From NCBI GenBank assembly GCA_046704745.1, contig JBJKRL010000087.1:1-64000 (forward strand): a stretch of 64,000 bases of DNA, given 5' to 3'. Of this stretch, positions 51,575 through 59,334 are shown in pieces. The stretch is from CAWGGS01 sp046704745. Its GTDB lineage: Bacteria > Desulfobacterota > Desulfobulbia > Desulfobulbales > Desulfocapsaceae. Made by a program: the position numbers and the translations under genes. A model generated the notes under the pieces. It saw only the letters and a list, made by a program, of their open reading frames with translations, was not told where the DNA came from and made no database searches. How positions within the stretch are numbered: position 1 is the first letter of the stretch; each line of letters starts with the position of its first letter.

Positions 51575-52732
51575 ATGAATGCTTATATAACAGCCGTTTC
51601 CGCCTTCCTTCCGGGAAAGGCGGTGGACAATGATGATATAGATCAGTATCTCGGCAAAACGGACAGGGTTTCAGCCAGAACCAGACGGATGATTTTGGCA
51701 AGCAACGGTATCAAGACCAGATATTATGCCATTGATCCGCAATCGGGCCGGGCGACCCATACCAATGCCCAGCTGGCTGCCGAAGCCGTCAGACGGTTAA
51801 ATGTCGAAGAAACTTCTTCCGCCCGCCGGATACACAGTCTCTGCTGCGGCACCTCCTCGCCCGACCAGATTATGCCCGGCCACGCCCTCATGGTCCATGG
51901 GGAGCTGCAAAACGGACCCTGTGAGGTGGTCAGCACTGCGGGGATCTGTCTTTCCGGCATCACCGCCATGAAATACGGCGCCATGGCTGTCTCCCTCGGT
52001 CTTGCCGACAATGCCGTGGCATGCGCTTCGGAGTCGGCTTCGTCGTTTCTGCGTTCCGATTTTTTTGCTGGCACCCGCCGTATCCATGAAGGAGGCGCAG
52101 ATTCCCAGAAACCAACACATGCCGCCTTTTCCTTTGAAGAAAATTTCCTCCGTTGGATGTTGTCCGACGGTGCCGGGGCCGTCCTGATCGAAAAAACCCC
52201 CGGCAACCGGCCCGCTCTGCACATCGAATGGATCGAGATCTCCTCCCAGGCCCACCGGCTGGAACCCTGCATGTACTGCGGTTGCTTAAAAGACGATAAT
52301 GGCACATTGATCGGTTGGCGGGAAATGGTGCGGCAGGGATTGGAATCAGCGGGTTCCGTATTCACTATAAAACAGGATGCAAAACTGCTTAACCGCGAAA
52401 TTCTGCCGGCCATGCTCGATCACGGACTTACACCTCTCATTAAAAAATATGAGCTTAAACCAGAGGATATCGACTGGTTCGTGCCTCATTACTCCTCGGA
52501 ATTTTTCCGTGAGCCGATAGCAAAACACCTGCAGGCCATGGGATTTCCCATACCGCAGGACCGCTGGTTCACGAATCTTGAAAGTAAAGGCAATACCGGG
52601 TCCGCCTCGTTTTTCATCATGCTCGACGAACTGTTTCATTCGGGCCGGCTTAAACGCGGCCAGCGCATTTTGGGTGCGATTCCGGAAAGCGGCCGGTTTT
52701 CGGTAGGATACGTACTGCTTAAGGTTGTTTGA
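51575..52732 (+). CDS. Beta-ketoacyl-ACP synthase III-like protein
   Basis: A 385-residue KAS III/thiolase-fold protein. Cys125 lies in VVSTAGICLSGITAMKYG. The His is in WFVPHYSSEFF and the Asn in LESKGNTGSASF, completing the Cys-His-Asn triad of FabH. It differs from housekeeping FabH in the region around 180-260, where CMYCGCLKDDNG is found. It could start chains from an acyl-CoA, or join two chains head to head as OleA-type enzymes do. Its 3' end overlaps the convergent ACP gene by 14 bases. Confidence 0.82.
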   Translation: MNAYITAVSAFLPGKAVDNDDIDQYLGKTDRVSARTRRMILASNGIKTRYYAIDPQSGRATHTNAQLAAEAVRRLNVEETSSARRIHSLCCGTSSPDQIMPGHALMVHGELQNGPCEVVSTAGICLSGITAMKYGAMAVSLGLADNAVACASESASSFLRSDFFAGTRRIHEGGADSQKPTHAAFSFEENFLRWMLSDGAGAVLIEKTPGNRPALHIEWIEISSQAHRLEPCMYCGCLKDDNGTLIGWREMVRQGLESAGSVFTIKQDAKLLNREILPAMLDHGLTPLIKKYELKPEDIDWFVPHYSSEFFREPIAKHLQAMGFPIPQDRWFTNLESKGNTGSASFFIMLDELFHSGRLKRGQRILGAIPESGRFSVGYVLLKVV

Positions 52733-52991
52733 CAGAATGGTTTTGAATATAATCCGCCAGAGTGGCAATGGTCTGTAATACCATGCGGCTGGTATTCTGA
52801 GAATCGATGCGCACACCATAGGTCTTTTGTACCATCACCACAATTTCCAAGGCATCGAGTGAATCGATGCCCAAAGGAGAGTCAGGACCGATCAACGGAT
52901 CGTCGGACTGTATGGTATCGATTTCCACATCCTTCACATTACAGGTATGGCAAATCGCTTCAATCAACTCACGTTCAAACGTACTGATCAC
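52719..52991 (-). CDS. Acyl carrier protein (4)
   Basis: A 90-residue ACP with the attachment Ser in SPLGIDSLDALEIV. It is convergent with the KAS III gene, the two 3' ends overlapping by 14 bases, so its own transcription comes from the far side. The region 52992-53184 between it and the ABC permease gene has no supported gene. Confidence 0.92.
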   Translation of the reverse strand: MISTFERELIEAICHTCNVKDVEIDTIQSDDPLIGPDSPLGIDSLDALEIVVMVQKTYGVRIDSQNTSRMVLQTIATLADYIQNHSVKQP

Positions 52992-53184
52992 TGGTATTCC
53001 TTAGCTTACTTAAATAATCTCAAAAACCAGCATAACTGGAGCAAATGGACCAGATGCTGCGAAAAATGAAAGCTCCTCATTCCAGCATGGCAGATTCCGG
53101 CTTCCGGATATGCAACCTCCGCAACTGGTGAGACTTCCGGGTTAATATAAAACATACTGCAAACATTCACTTTCCCTTTTCCCT

Positions 53185-54468
53185 CTATTTTGGAATACGT
53201 CGCCATGAGAGAAGCAGCATCACCACCGAAAAGAGAAGCAGGCTTGCAAGATCCGGAACGATGGCGGAGAAACCTCCGCCGCGCACCAGAAGATCGAGAA
53301 AGGCATCCACCCCCCAGCTAAGCGGTGAAATATTACTCAGCTTCTGCATCAGGTGCGGCATGGCATACACCGGAACCATGACGCCGCCCAAGGCTGCGGC
53401 GATAACCACCAGGGTGGAACCGAGGGTGGAGGCCTGTTCGTACGAGCGGCAGAGTGATCCAAGCAGGACCCCAAATCCGCAGGCGGCAAGGCTTGCAGCC
53501 ACAACAACAGGGAGGAGCATCAACGGATATTCGGGCAAGGTGAACCTAGGCAGTCCCAAATGGGGGAAGAGATACATTCCAATACAAGCGATAAGCAGGA
53601 ATTGACAAAGGCAGACCCCGAGATAGGCTATAACCTTGCCGCACAGCAGCTGGAGCTGGGAAACCGGCATACCGGAAATGCGTCTGGAAATGCCGGCACT
53701 TCGCTCGGCAAGAATGGTTCCGGCGATGGGAATGGCAGTGAAGAACATGCCAAATAGTGCCCAGGCGGGAACATTCTGATTCACCGGATTCATGATATCC
53801 GCAATCGATGTGGGTGAACCGGATTGCTCCACAACTTTAGTGAAGGCATGTCCGAAGGTCTTCTTGAGGGTATCTTTAACAACAACCCCGGCCTGGTCTT
53901 TCAGCTCATGCCGACCCATTGTCCGGGCCAGAAATTTTTCCAACTGTCCGGCCATCATCTCCATCTCTGCGGCCTTGGCGGCCATTTGCACCCGGGCGAC
54001 TAGTCCGGCGCGAAATCCGGCCATGGCCGCCGGATCGAATAGCACCTGCAATGAAACCGTCCCGGGCACCAGCTGGGGAAGCACGCCGCCGATCAACTGG
54101 TTTCGCATCTCCTGCCCAATCCGTGCCGAAGCTCCGGAAGGGACGATCAGGCCCGCCTGGTACCTGCCCCGGTTAATCAGCTGCCTAAACGTATCCTCCT
54201 GGTCGGCAGCAAATTTCTTGATATGCACCCGGCCTTCCTGCAAGTAGGAACAGAGCGATACGGTAAAGGCGCCTTGATCTCGATCGAGCAAGAGAATCTC
54301 CGTCTGTCTCTGTCCGGAGAGTTCGAGAATATTTTCCTGAACCAGTGTAATAACGATCACCAGGATCGCAGGCATGAGAAAAAGGACCAGGAGTCCGGCC
54401 CTGTCGCGCACCAGAAGAAGGAAGTCTTTGACGGTTGCTGTGAGTACCTTTTGCATGTTCTCAATCAT
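53185..54468 (-). CDS. ABC-2 type transporter permease
   Basis: A 427-residue protein. One helix lies near the N terminus (about 24-44), followed by a large periplasmic domain (about 45-240) and five or six C-terminal helices, which is the layout of the YhhJ/drug-exporter group. ILAERSAGISRRISGMPVSQ is the typical cytoplasmic segment. The start overlaps the ATPase gene by eight bases. Together they would export a lipid or other hydrophobic compound. Confidence 0.88.
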   Translation of the reverse strand: MIENMQKVLTATVKDFLLLVRDRAGLLVLFLMPAILVIVITLVQENILELSGQRQTEILLLDRDQGAFTVSLCSYLQEGRVHIKKFAADQEDTFRQLINRGRYQAGLIVPSGASARIGQEMRNQLIGGVLPQLVPGTVSLQVLFDPAAMAGFRAGLVARVQMAAKAAEMEMMAGQLEKFLARTMGRHELKDQAGVVVKDTLKKTFGHAFTKVVEQSGSPTSIADIMNPVNQNVPAWALFGMFFTAIPIAGTILAERSAGISRRISGMPVSQLQLLCGKVIAYLGVCLCQFLLIACIGMYLFPHLGLPRFTLPEYPLMLLPVVVAASLAACGFGVLLGSLCRSYEQASTLGSTLVVIAAALGGVMVPVYAMPHLMQKLSNISPLSWGVDAFLDLLVRGGGFSAIVPDLASLLLFSVVMLLLSWRRIPK

Positions 54469-55234
54469 CTCTTATCTGCTTGCCGGTCAGCTCCAGAAAC
54501 AGCTCCTCCAGATTCTGGAGCCCTCTCCCGCGAAGAAGATCGCCGGGAGGACCCGTGAGTAAGACACGACCATCGTCTAATACGGCGACCTTGGAGCAGA
54601 GCCCCTGGGCCTCTTCCATGTAGTGGGTCGTGTAGAGCAGGGTGGTTCCGTTTTGATGCAGACGCCTGAGTTCCTGGTGGATCAGATGGCGGGACTGGGC
54701 GTCGATACCCACCGTCGGCTCGTCAAGAAAAATGACCTGCGGATCGTTTAACAGGGAAATGACCAGATTCAACCGGCGTTTCATGCCACCCGAGAAAGAA
54801 AAAACCGGCTGATTCGCCTTTTCCTCCAACTGGGCAATGTGCAGGCACCGTAGCACCCGCTTCTTCAAATCCTTACCGCCAAGCCCATGCAATTTCCCGA
54901 AAAACATCAGGTTTTCCCGGGCTGTCAAGCGGTCATAGACGGCAATCTCCTGGGGAACGATACCGATCATGTGCTGAATCCTGCGCCGGTCCTTTTTGTA
55001 GTTCATACCCTGAATGTGGATAGTGCCGCCGTCCGGCCGTAGAACACCGCTTAACATCGACAGAATGGTCGTCTTTCCTGCTCCGTTGGGGCCGAGCAGG
55101 CCGAAAAACTCTCCTGGATTAATGCTGAGATTAAACTCCGTCAGTACCGGTCGATCACCTGTCCGATACCTTTTGCCAAGTCCTACCGCCTGGATTGCAG
55201 GCTGAATGTTCTGGTTGTCATTGCTGCAATTCAT
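54461..55234 (-). CDS. ABC transporter ATP-binding protein
   Basis: A 257-residue ATPase. It has Walker A GPNGAGKTTILSML, Q-loop VPQEIAVYDRLTARENL, signature SFSGGMKRRLNLV, Walker B VIFLDEPTVGIDAQSR and H-loop TLLYTTHYMEEAQGL. It is the partner of the adjacent ABC-2 permease. Its start overlaps the stop of the BtrH-like gene by four bases. Confidence 0.95.
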   Translation of the reverse strand: MNCSNDNQNIQPAIQAVGLGKRYRTGDRPVLTEFNLSINPGEFFGLLGPNGAGKTTILSMLSGVLRPDGGTIHIQGMNYKKDRRRIQHMIGIVPQEIAVYDRLTARENLMFFGKLHGLGGKDLKKRVLRCLHIAQLEEKANQPVFSFSGGMKRRLNLVISLLNDPQVIFLDEPTVGIDAQSRHLIHQELRRLHQNGTTLLYTTHYMEEAQGLCSKVAVLDDGRVLLTGPPGDLLRGRGLQNLEELFLELTGKQIRDD

Positions 55235-56253
55235 ACACTATCTCGAAGCCAGTCATGCAGCGAGGAATAGGCCTGCTCCTCCAGAGTCGCACACTGGCGG
55301 ATACGATCGGCGCACATCTCATAGGTTTCGCCTTGCTTTGAACGTCTCTTACAGATACGTGCGGCCATGGCGGCAAATTCCCGCCAGGAATCACCCGCCT
55401 CGTTAAGCGAAGTTGCACAGGCTAGAAGGCGGTCATCTTCCAGAAAGGTGCCGCTCTCCTGTAAAAAGGCCGCGTACATGAATCGGAACCCGCCACCGCC
55501 GGTACCGATCTCTTCCTGCATGCGCACGACATGCCCCAGATGCAAAGCCGCCCGTTCCTCACCGAGCCTATCCGGCCACCGGCGAAGCCTCCCAGCCAAA
55601 AAGCGGATCCCTCGCACACCGATTAAAGGAAATCTCCGATTCAGCATTGCGGAGCAAACACTTTGAATACCATCGAGGATTGCCTTGCGAGGATTATAAT
55701 TTATATCTACGTAGTCGAAATAATACATCTTTCCTTTGGGAGCCAAGAGCCCCGAGGCAAAACGTGCCTTGGCCAGATCCTCAGCCGGGCAGAGCACAGG
55801 CTCCGGAAAGACCGGATCGCTGATCAGGTAATCGTTGCCCTCTTTGCCATATACTACCAGATTATGGGCATTGAAGTGAAATCGCAGAGCCTTGGGAAAA
55901 TATGGGAGCCAGAAGACACCGGTCTGGAGGCCCACCGGAATGGAGCGCTCAAGGAGCAAATCAAGCGCCTCCATTGCCGCTGCGACCGAGGAAAAGGTAC
56001 GTCGGGTCAACACGAAACCGGGAAGGCGGGAAATACGCTTGAGCAAATGGCCGGCCGCCGCCCGGTAGGTTACCAGAGGCAAATGATTGACTTTGACGAA
56101 GGGCAGATAGGCAAAAAAAAGACCGCCTCCGATGCCAAAGGCCATGGCCTCAGACATATCGAGACCATAGTGGTTCATGAGGTTGATGGCCACGCCCGAC
56201 TCGCAATGCGCCGACTGACGATGGGTGAAATTTATATGAAAAGACTCAGTCAT
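55231..56253 (-). CDS. BtrH N-terminal-domain protein (acyl-ACP:acceptor acyltransferase-like)
   Basis: A 340-residue protein, started at 56253; the frame is open further upstream but without homologous-looking sequence. The N-terminal 150 residues match the BtrH fold: a Cys in SAHCESGVAINLMNHYGL, GIGGGLFFAYLPF, and a His in FHFNAHNLVVYGKEGNDYL. The C-terminal part is helical, as in DUF4872. BtrH in butirosin biosynthesis transfers an acyl group from ACP to an amino group. With an ABC exporter and ACPs nearby, transfer from ACP to an amine is a reasonable guess. Confidence 0.75.
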   Translation of the reverse strand: MTESFHINFTHRQSAHCESGVAINLMNHYGLDMSEAMAFGIGGGLFFAYLPFVKVNHLPLVTYRAAAGHLLKRISRLPGFVLTRRTFSSVAAAMEALDLLLERSIPVGLQTGVFWLPYFPKALRFHFNAHNLVVYGKEGNDYLISDPVFPEPVLCPAEDLAKARFASGLLAPKGKMYYFDYVDINYNPRKAILDGIQSVCSAMLNRRFPLIGVRGIRFLAGRLRRWPDRLGEERAALHLGHVVRMQEEIGTGGGGFRFMYAAFLQESGTFLEDDRLLACATSLNEAGDSWREFAAMAARICKRRSKQGETYEMCADRIRQCATLEEQAYSSLHDWLRDSV

Positions 56254-56677
56254 GCCTATGCGGGATGTGAGGAAGCATTTCCTGCAGTTCGCCATTTTTT
56301 AGAGTTTCAACCGATAGCCGAAAAAGGGTGGCATAGCGGTCTAACTGCTTGTCGTTCAACCTTTTGAAAAAGAAGGGATGAAGATGAAGCAAGACTCTCC
56401 AGGCAGCCTGCCGGGTATAACGGGCCAGCAAGAAAATGGTCATCTGACTGGCTATCATGTAATAGTACAGACAACTGGCCCTGCCGGTGATCACCTTTTT
56501 GCGGGCACCCTCAATCAGACGTTGGATTTCCAGCCAGGCCTGAAGGTTGACCTCGTTGACAGGTTGCCAGATCTCACCTTGGATTTTTTCGATACGTCCC
56601 TGGTCATTTTTTCCGTAGCCGATGATCTTCAAGCCATCGGTTACAGAAGCAGCATGGTCTAATCTTTCAACAGTCAT
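56246..56677 (-). CDS. Uncharacterised protein upstream of the BtrH-like gene
   Basis: A 143-residue protein. It is mostly helical, with a hydrophobic stretch at about 68-85 (ASCLYYYMIASQMTIFLL), many Arg residues after it and a His-rich end (LPHIPHRHD). No family recognised. Its 3' end overlaps the BtrH-like gene by eight bases, so it belongs to the same ABC-exporter operon. Confidence 0.6.
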   Translation of the reverse strand: MTVERLDHAASVTDGLKIIGYGKNDQGRIEKIQGEIWQPVNEVNLQAWLEIQRLIEGARKKVITGRASCLYYYMIASQMTIFLLARYTRQAAWRVLLHLHPFFFKRLNDKQLDRYATLFRLSVETLKNGELQEMLPHIPHRHD

Positions 56678-56687
56678 GGATCACTAG

Positions 56688-57305
56688 CTAGAACGTCAGG
56701 CCGACAACAAACTTAAGGGAATTGAGCGGAACGTTGGGATCCTTCCGGCCGCCGTTGGAAATATGATGGTAGCGTATCTCAGTCAATATCGATTGACTCG
56801 AATTGATGGGATGCTCAAGGCCCATGGCAAACTGATAATTGCCGTTTAACTTGGCGCTCATGCCTTTAATGTCGGCAAAGCTATAGACCGGCCCGCCGCC
56901 GCCGAAAATATAGGGACGCCAATCCTTATTGGAAGTAAACGTATAACAGGCAAGAAAATTTATCCCCATCATGGAGGAGACTACCGGACGGTAGATAACA
57001 GAGACAGGCAATTCAACTATTGTCGAATAGTCTCCTTTCAACAACCCGGAACCGAGATCGTGAAAAATTACGTGATTGTAACGGGGAATAAGATCGACGG
57101 TTTCCACCCGCTGGGTGGTCAATCCCCATCCGGGTATGCTCTGTCCGTAGCCGATCATAAAGGCCTTGTAATCGCGGGAGGTATCAAAGGTGAAAAAGGA
57201 AGGGCCGGCATAAACCAATGCAGGCACCAGTAACACTGCAAAAAAAGTATAAAAAAAGGCACGGCATGGTCGAAACGGCAAAAGAAGTGTCAACAACGAG
57301 CGCAT
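56688..57305 (-). CDS. PagL-like outer membrane lipid A 3-O-deacylase
   Basis: A 205-residue protein with a signal peptide (about 1-33, ending VYAG). The rest is an eight-stranded-barrel pattern of alternating residues. The C-terminal block IRYHHISNGGRKDPN holds the His-Ser pair of the PagL acyloxyacyl hydrolase active site, and the protein ends in a Phe (VVGLTF), as outer membrane proteins do. It would remove an acyl chain from lipid A or a related glycolipid. Placement beside the lipid cluster suggests remodelling of the outer membrane when the new lipid is made. Confidence 0.8.
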   Translation of the reverse strand: MRSLLTLLLPFRPCRAFFYTFFAVLLVPALVYAGPSFFTFDTSRDYKAFMIGYGQSIPGWGLTTQRVETVDLIPRYNHVIFHDLGSGLLKGDYSTIVELPVSVIYRPVVSSMMGINFLACYTFTSNKDWRPYIFGGGGPVYSFADIKGMSAKLNGNYQFAMGLEHPINSSQSILTEIRYHHISNGGRKDPNVPLNSLKFVVGLTF

Positions 57306-57483
57306 GGATGACCTCTCACTGGAATTTTTCTAGGAAGCCTAGAGTATTCACTCACCGACGGTTGGGTAGTATAGCGTGTATAGATGTACCGGACACAGGA
57401 AACGAGCGCAAGATTTTTCATTAAAAAGATACAGACCACAGGACATGATACCCGGTGGAACGCGAGGTGAAAATCCAGGATTC

Positions 57484-58599
57484 TCAGTACCTCTTTCTGG
57501 CCGGTCGAGGGTTTCGGATCCGTTTTGACTTTTCATCGAAAAACTCGACAATAGCAATACATTCAAGACCGAAGGGCAGATACCCCATATAACCGAGAAT
57601 CGGCATTTCAAAGATCTTGAAGCGATAGACATAGGGGATACGGTACACCCATTTGGCAAGGCTGTAATAATTCCACATCTCCCAGAAAAACCCGCAGATC
57701 AAGGCCGCAATGGCTGCGGACATTATCGGCCGCCAATCTCCCTTGGCCGTGGTGGAAAAGACTGTTTTCTGCCCGGTTAATGCCTGAATGGAGGTTAAAA
57801 TCAGAATGGGAGCAGTCCACAGTAAGGAAAACAGCAGATCGGGCCGGGCGCCGACTCCAATCAACCCGGCACAGGTGAGCAAGAGAATCGCCGAAAGAGA
57901 ATATCGTCCCAACCCGGGTGATGGCGGCAAGCCGTGAAAGCGCCGGTGAAACCATGCTGCGTTCGAGACCAACACCTTTGTCGTATACACCGCAGGCAAA
58001 ACCGTGGAGAAACAAATCGTGGCGTGGATGCTGTAGGCCACCGGCCCGTAGTTGACACCGACATAATACCAATTGTGCACAAACTGATTGAGATACTCAA
58101 AATACCACCAGAAACAAGCGCTTAACAGAAAGAGACAAGGAAAAAAGACCGGCCTGTCCGACATCGGACAACCGCCCGATTGCCGAAAACAAAGCGCGTT
58201 GGCAAACACAACATAGGAAAACCACAGAGGGATGAAGGTATTGCGTTGAAACGCCTCAGGCCACGGCAGGCGGCTCCAGGCCAAAAACCAGGATAGAAGC
58301 AACACGGCAAGGGAACACCACCCCCACAACGGTAAACGCCTTCTTTTAGAGAAGAATGGAGTACCGTTTCCCTGTTTCGGCATCCTGGCTGCCGCTCCAA
58401 TAAACAAGAGCAATCCCACTGCCAAGAGAAGATACAGCAAAAAGACCGGCCAGGAGAACGGTTCGTGTCCCACGGGTCTTGTCAACGGAGGGAATGAGAC
58501 AAAGAGCAGAGCGGAGCGGCCGGTCAATACCCCACCGATTAACGGAAGGCCTGTAATCAGGATGGTGACAAGGACCAGTGTGAAAAATTTTTTAACCAT
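57484..58599 (-). CDS. Polytopic membrane protein, unknown
   Basis: A 371-residue protein. The ATG at 58599 has GAGGGT upstream. About nine or ten hydrophobic helices are seen. Aromatic-rich, possibly functional loops are CFWWYFEYLNQFVHNWYYVG and GFFWEMWNYYSLAKWVY, both repeated in style (W/F-E-x-x-N), with conserved-looking Glu and Asn. This suggests an enzyme or carrier within the membrane, perhaps for an isoprenoid or lipid. I do not recognise the family. Confidence 0.7.
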   Translation of the reverse strand: MVKKFFTLVLVTILITGLPLIGGVLTGRSALLFVSFPPLTRPVGHEPFSWPVFLLYLLLAVGLLLFIGAAARMPKQGNGTPFFSKRRRLPLWGWCSLAVLLLSWFLAWSRLPWPEAFQRNTFIPLWFSYVVFANALCFRQSGGCPMSDRPVFFPCLFLLSACFWWYFEYLNQFVHNWYYVGVNYGPVAYSIHATICFSTVLPAVYTTKVLVSNAAWFHRRFHGLPPSPGLGRYSLSAILLLTCAGLIGVGARPDLLFSLLWTAPILILTSIQALTGQKTVFSTTAKGDWRPIMSAAIAALICGFFWEMWNYYSLAKWVYRIPYVYRFKIFEMPILGYMGYLPFGLECIAIVEFFDEKSKRIRNPRPARKRY

Positions 58600-58872
58600 A
58601 ATCGACCCTCGTCTAAAATTCTTATCATAAAAGTCGATGCCCGCCACCTCAAAATTCTCCTTTGAAGGTATTCTTTTTCCCCAGGCTTCATATTTCTTGC
58701 TTTGTCACCTCGTCTTGCTATACCCTTATATTTACATGGGGTCTGTCTCCATGCCCATCTGTAAATTCTCCAGACAAAGACAGCGGCACCTATAAATGCC
58801 GGAGGCGTCATTCCAAACCCCTTCCGTTTCCAAGGAAGAGGTTTTTTATATCCTCGTTTCAGGGAGAAAAAG

Positions 58873-59334
58873 ATGATCACACTGAACATAAACGGTAAAG
58901 AAAAAAAGGTTTCCTCAGCCCCGGACACCCCTCTGCTCTGGGTGCTGCGAGATGAGCTGAAAATGACCGGGACCAAGTTCGGTTGCGGGGAAGGACTTTG
59001 CGGTGCCTGCACCGTGGAGATTGGGGGAGAACCTACCCGCTCCTGTATCACCTCTGTTGAAGAGGTGGGTAAAAAAGAGATCGTCACGATAGAAGGGTTG
59101 CCTGAGAATCATCCGGTCAAACGCGCCTGGCTCGAAGAAGAGGTTTCTCAATGCGGGTACTGCCAACCGGGCCAGATCATGACGGCAGCAGCGCTTTTAC
59201 GCAATAGGCCCAAACCAACTGAAGCCGAAATCGATGCGGCCATGAACGGCAACCTCTGCCGCTGCGGCACCTACCCGCGTATCCGCGAGGCCATCAAAAA
59301 TGCCGCAGCCGAGCAGAAAGGAGGTGGCAAATGA
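58873..59334 (+). CDS. iorA: Isoquinoline 1-oxidoreductase-type small subunit (two 2Fe-2S clusters)
   Basis: A 153-residue protein. The plant-type 2Fe-2S loop is CGEGLCGACTVEIGG with a later Cys in TRSC, and the second cluster is made by QCGYCQPGQ and NLCRCGTY. It is the electron-transfer subunit of a molybdenum hydroxylase, and it overlaps the large-subunit gene by four bases. It follows AGGGAGAAAAAG before the ATG. Confidence 0.9.
   Translation: MITLNINGKEKKVSSAPDTPLLWVLRDELKMTGTKFGCGEGLCGACTVEIGGEPTRSCITSVEEVGKKEIVTIEGLPENHPVKRAWLEEEVSQCGYCQPGQIMTAAALLRNRPKPTEAEIDAAMNGNLCRCGTYPRIREAIKNAAAEQKGGGK

Noticed and set aside
28395..52991. Straight assignment of the cluster as an aryl-polyene pathway
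   Set aside because: The core genes match, but no ammonia lyase or chorismatase for the aryl starter was found, and six radical SAM genes are not part of that pathway.
28395..52991. Straight assignment as a ladderane pathway
   Set aside because: Ladderane genes are not proven biochemically to my knowledge, no phytoene-desaturase-like gene is present here, and similarity could not be measured.
28395..52991. Omega-3 PUFA synthase (Pfa) cluster
   Set aside because: No multidomain PfaA with tandem ACPs and no enoyl reductase (PfaD) is present; all functions are on separate small proteins.
53006..53206. 66-codon minus-strand frame between ACP and ABC permease
   Set aside because: It overlaps the permease 3' end, has no recognisable motif and no clear ribosome site.
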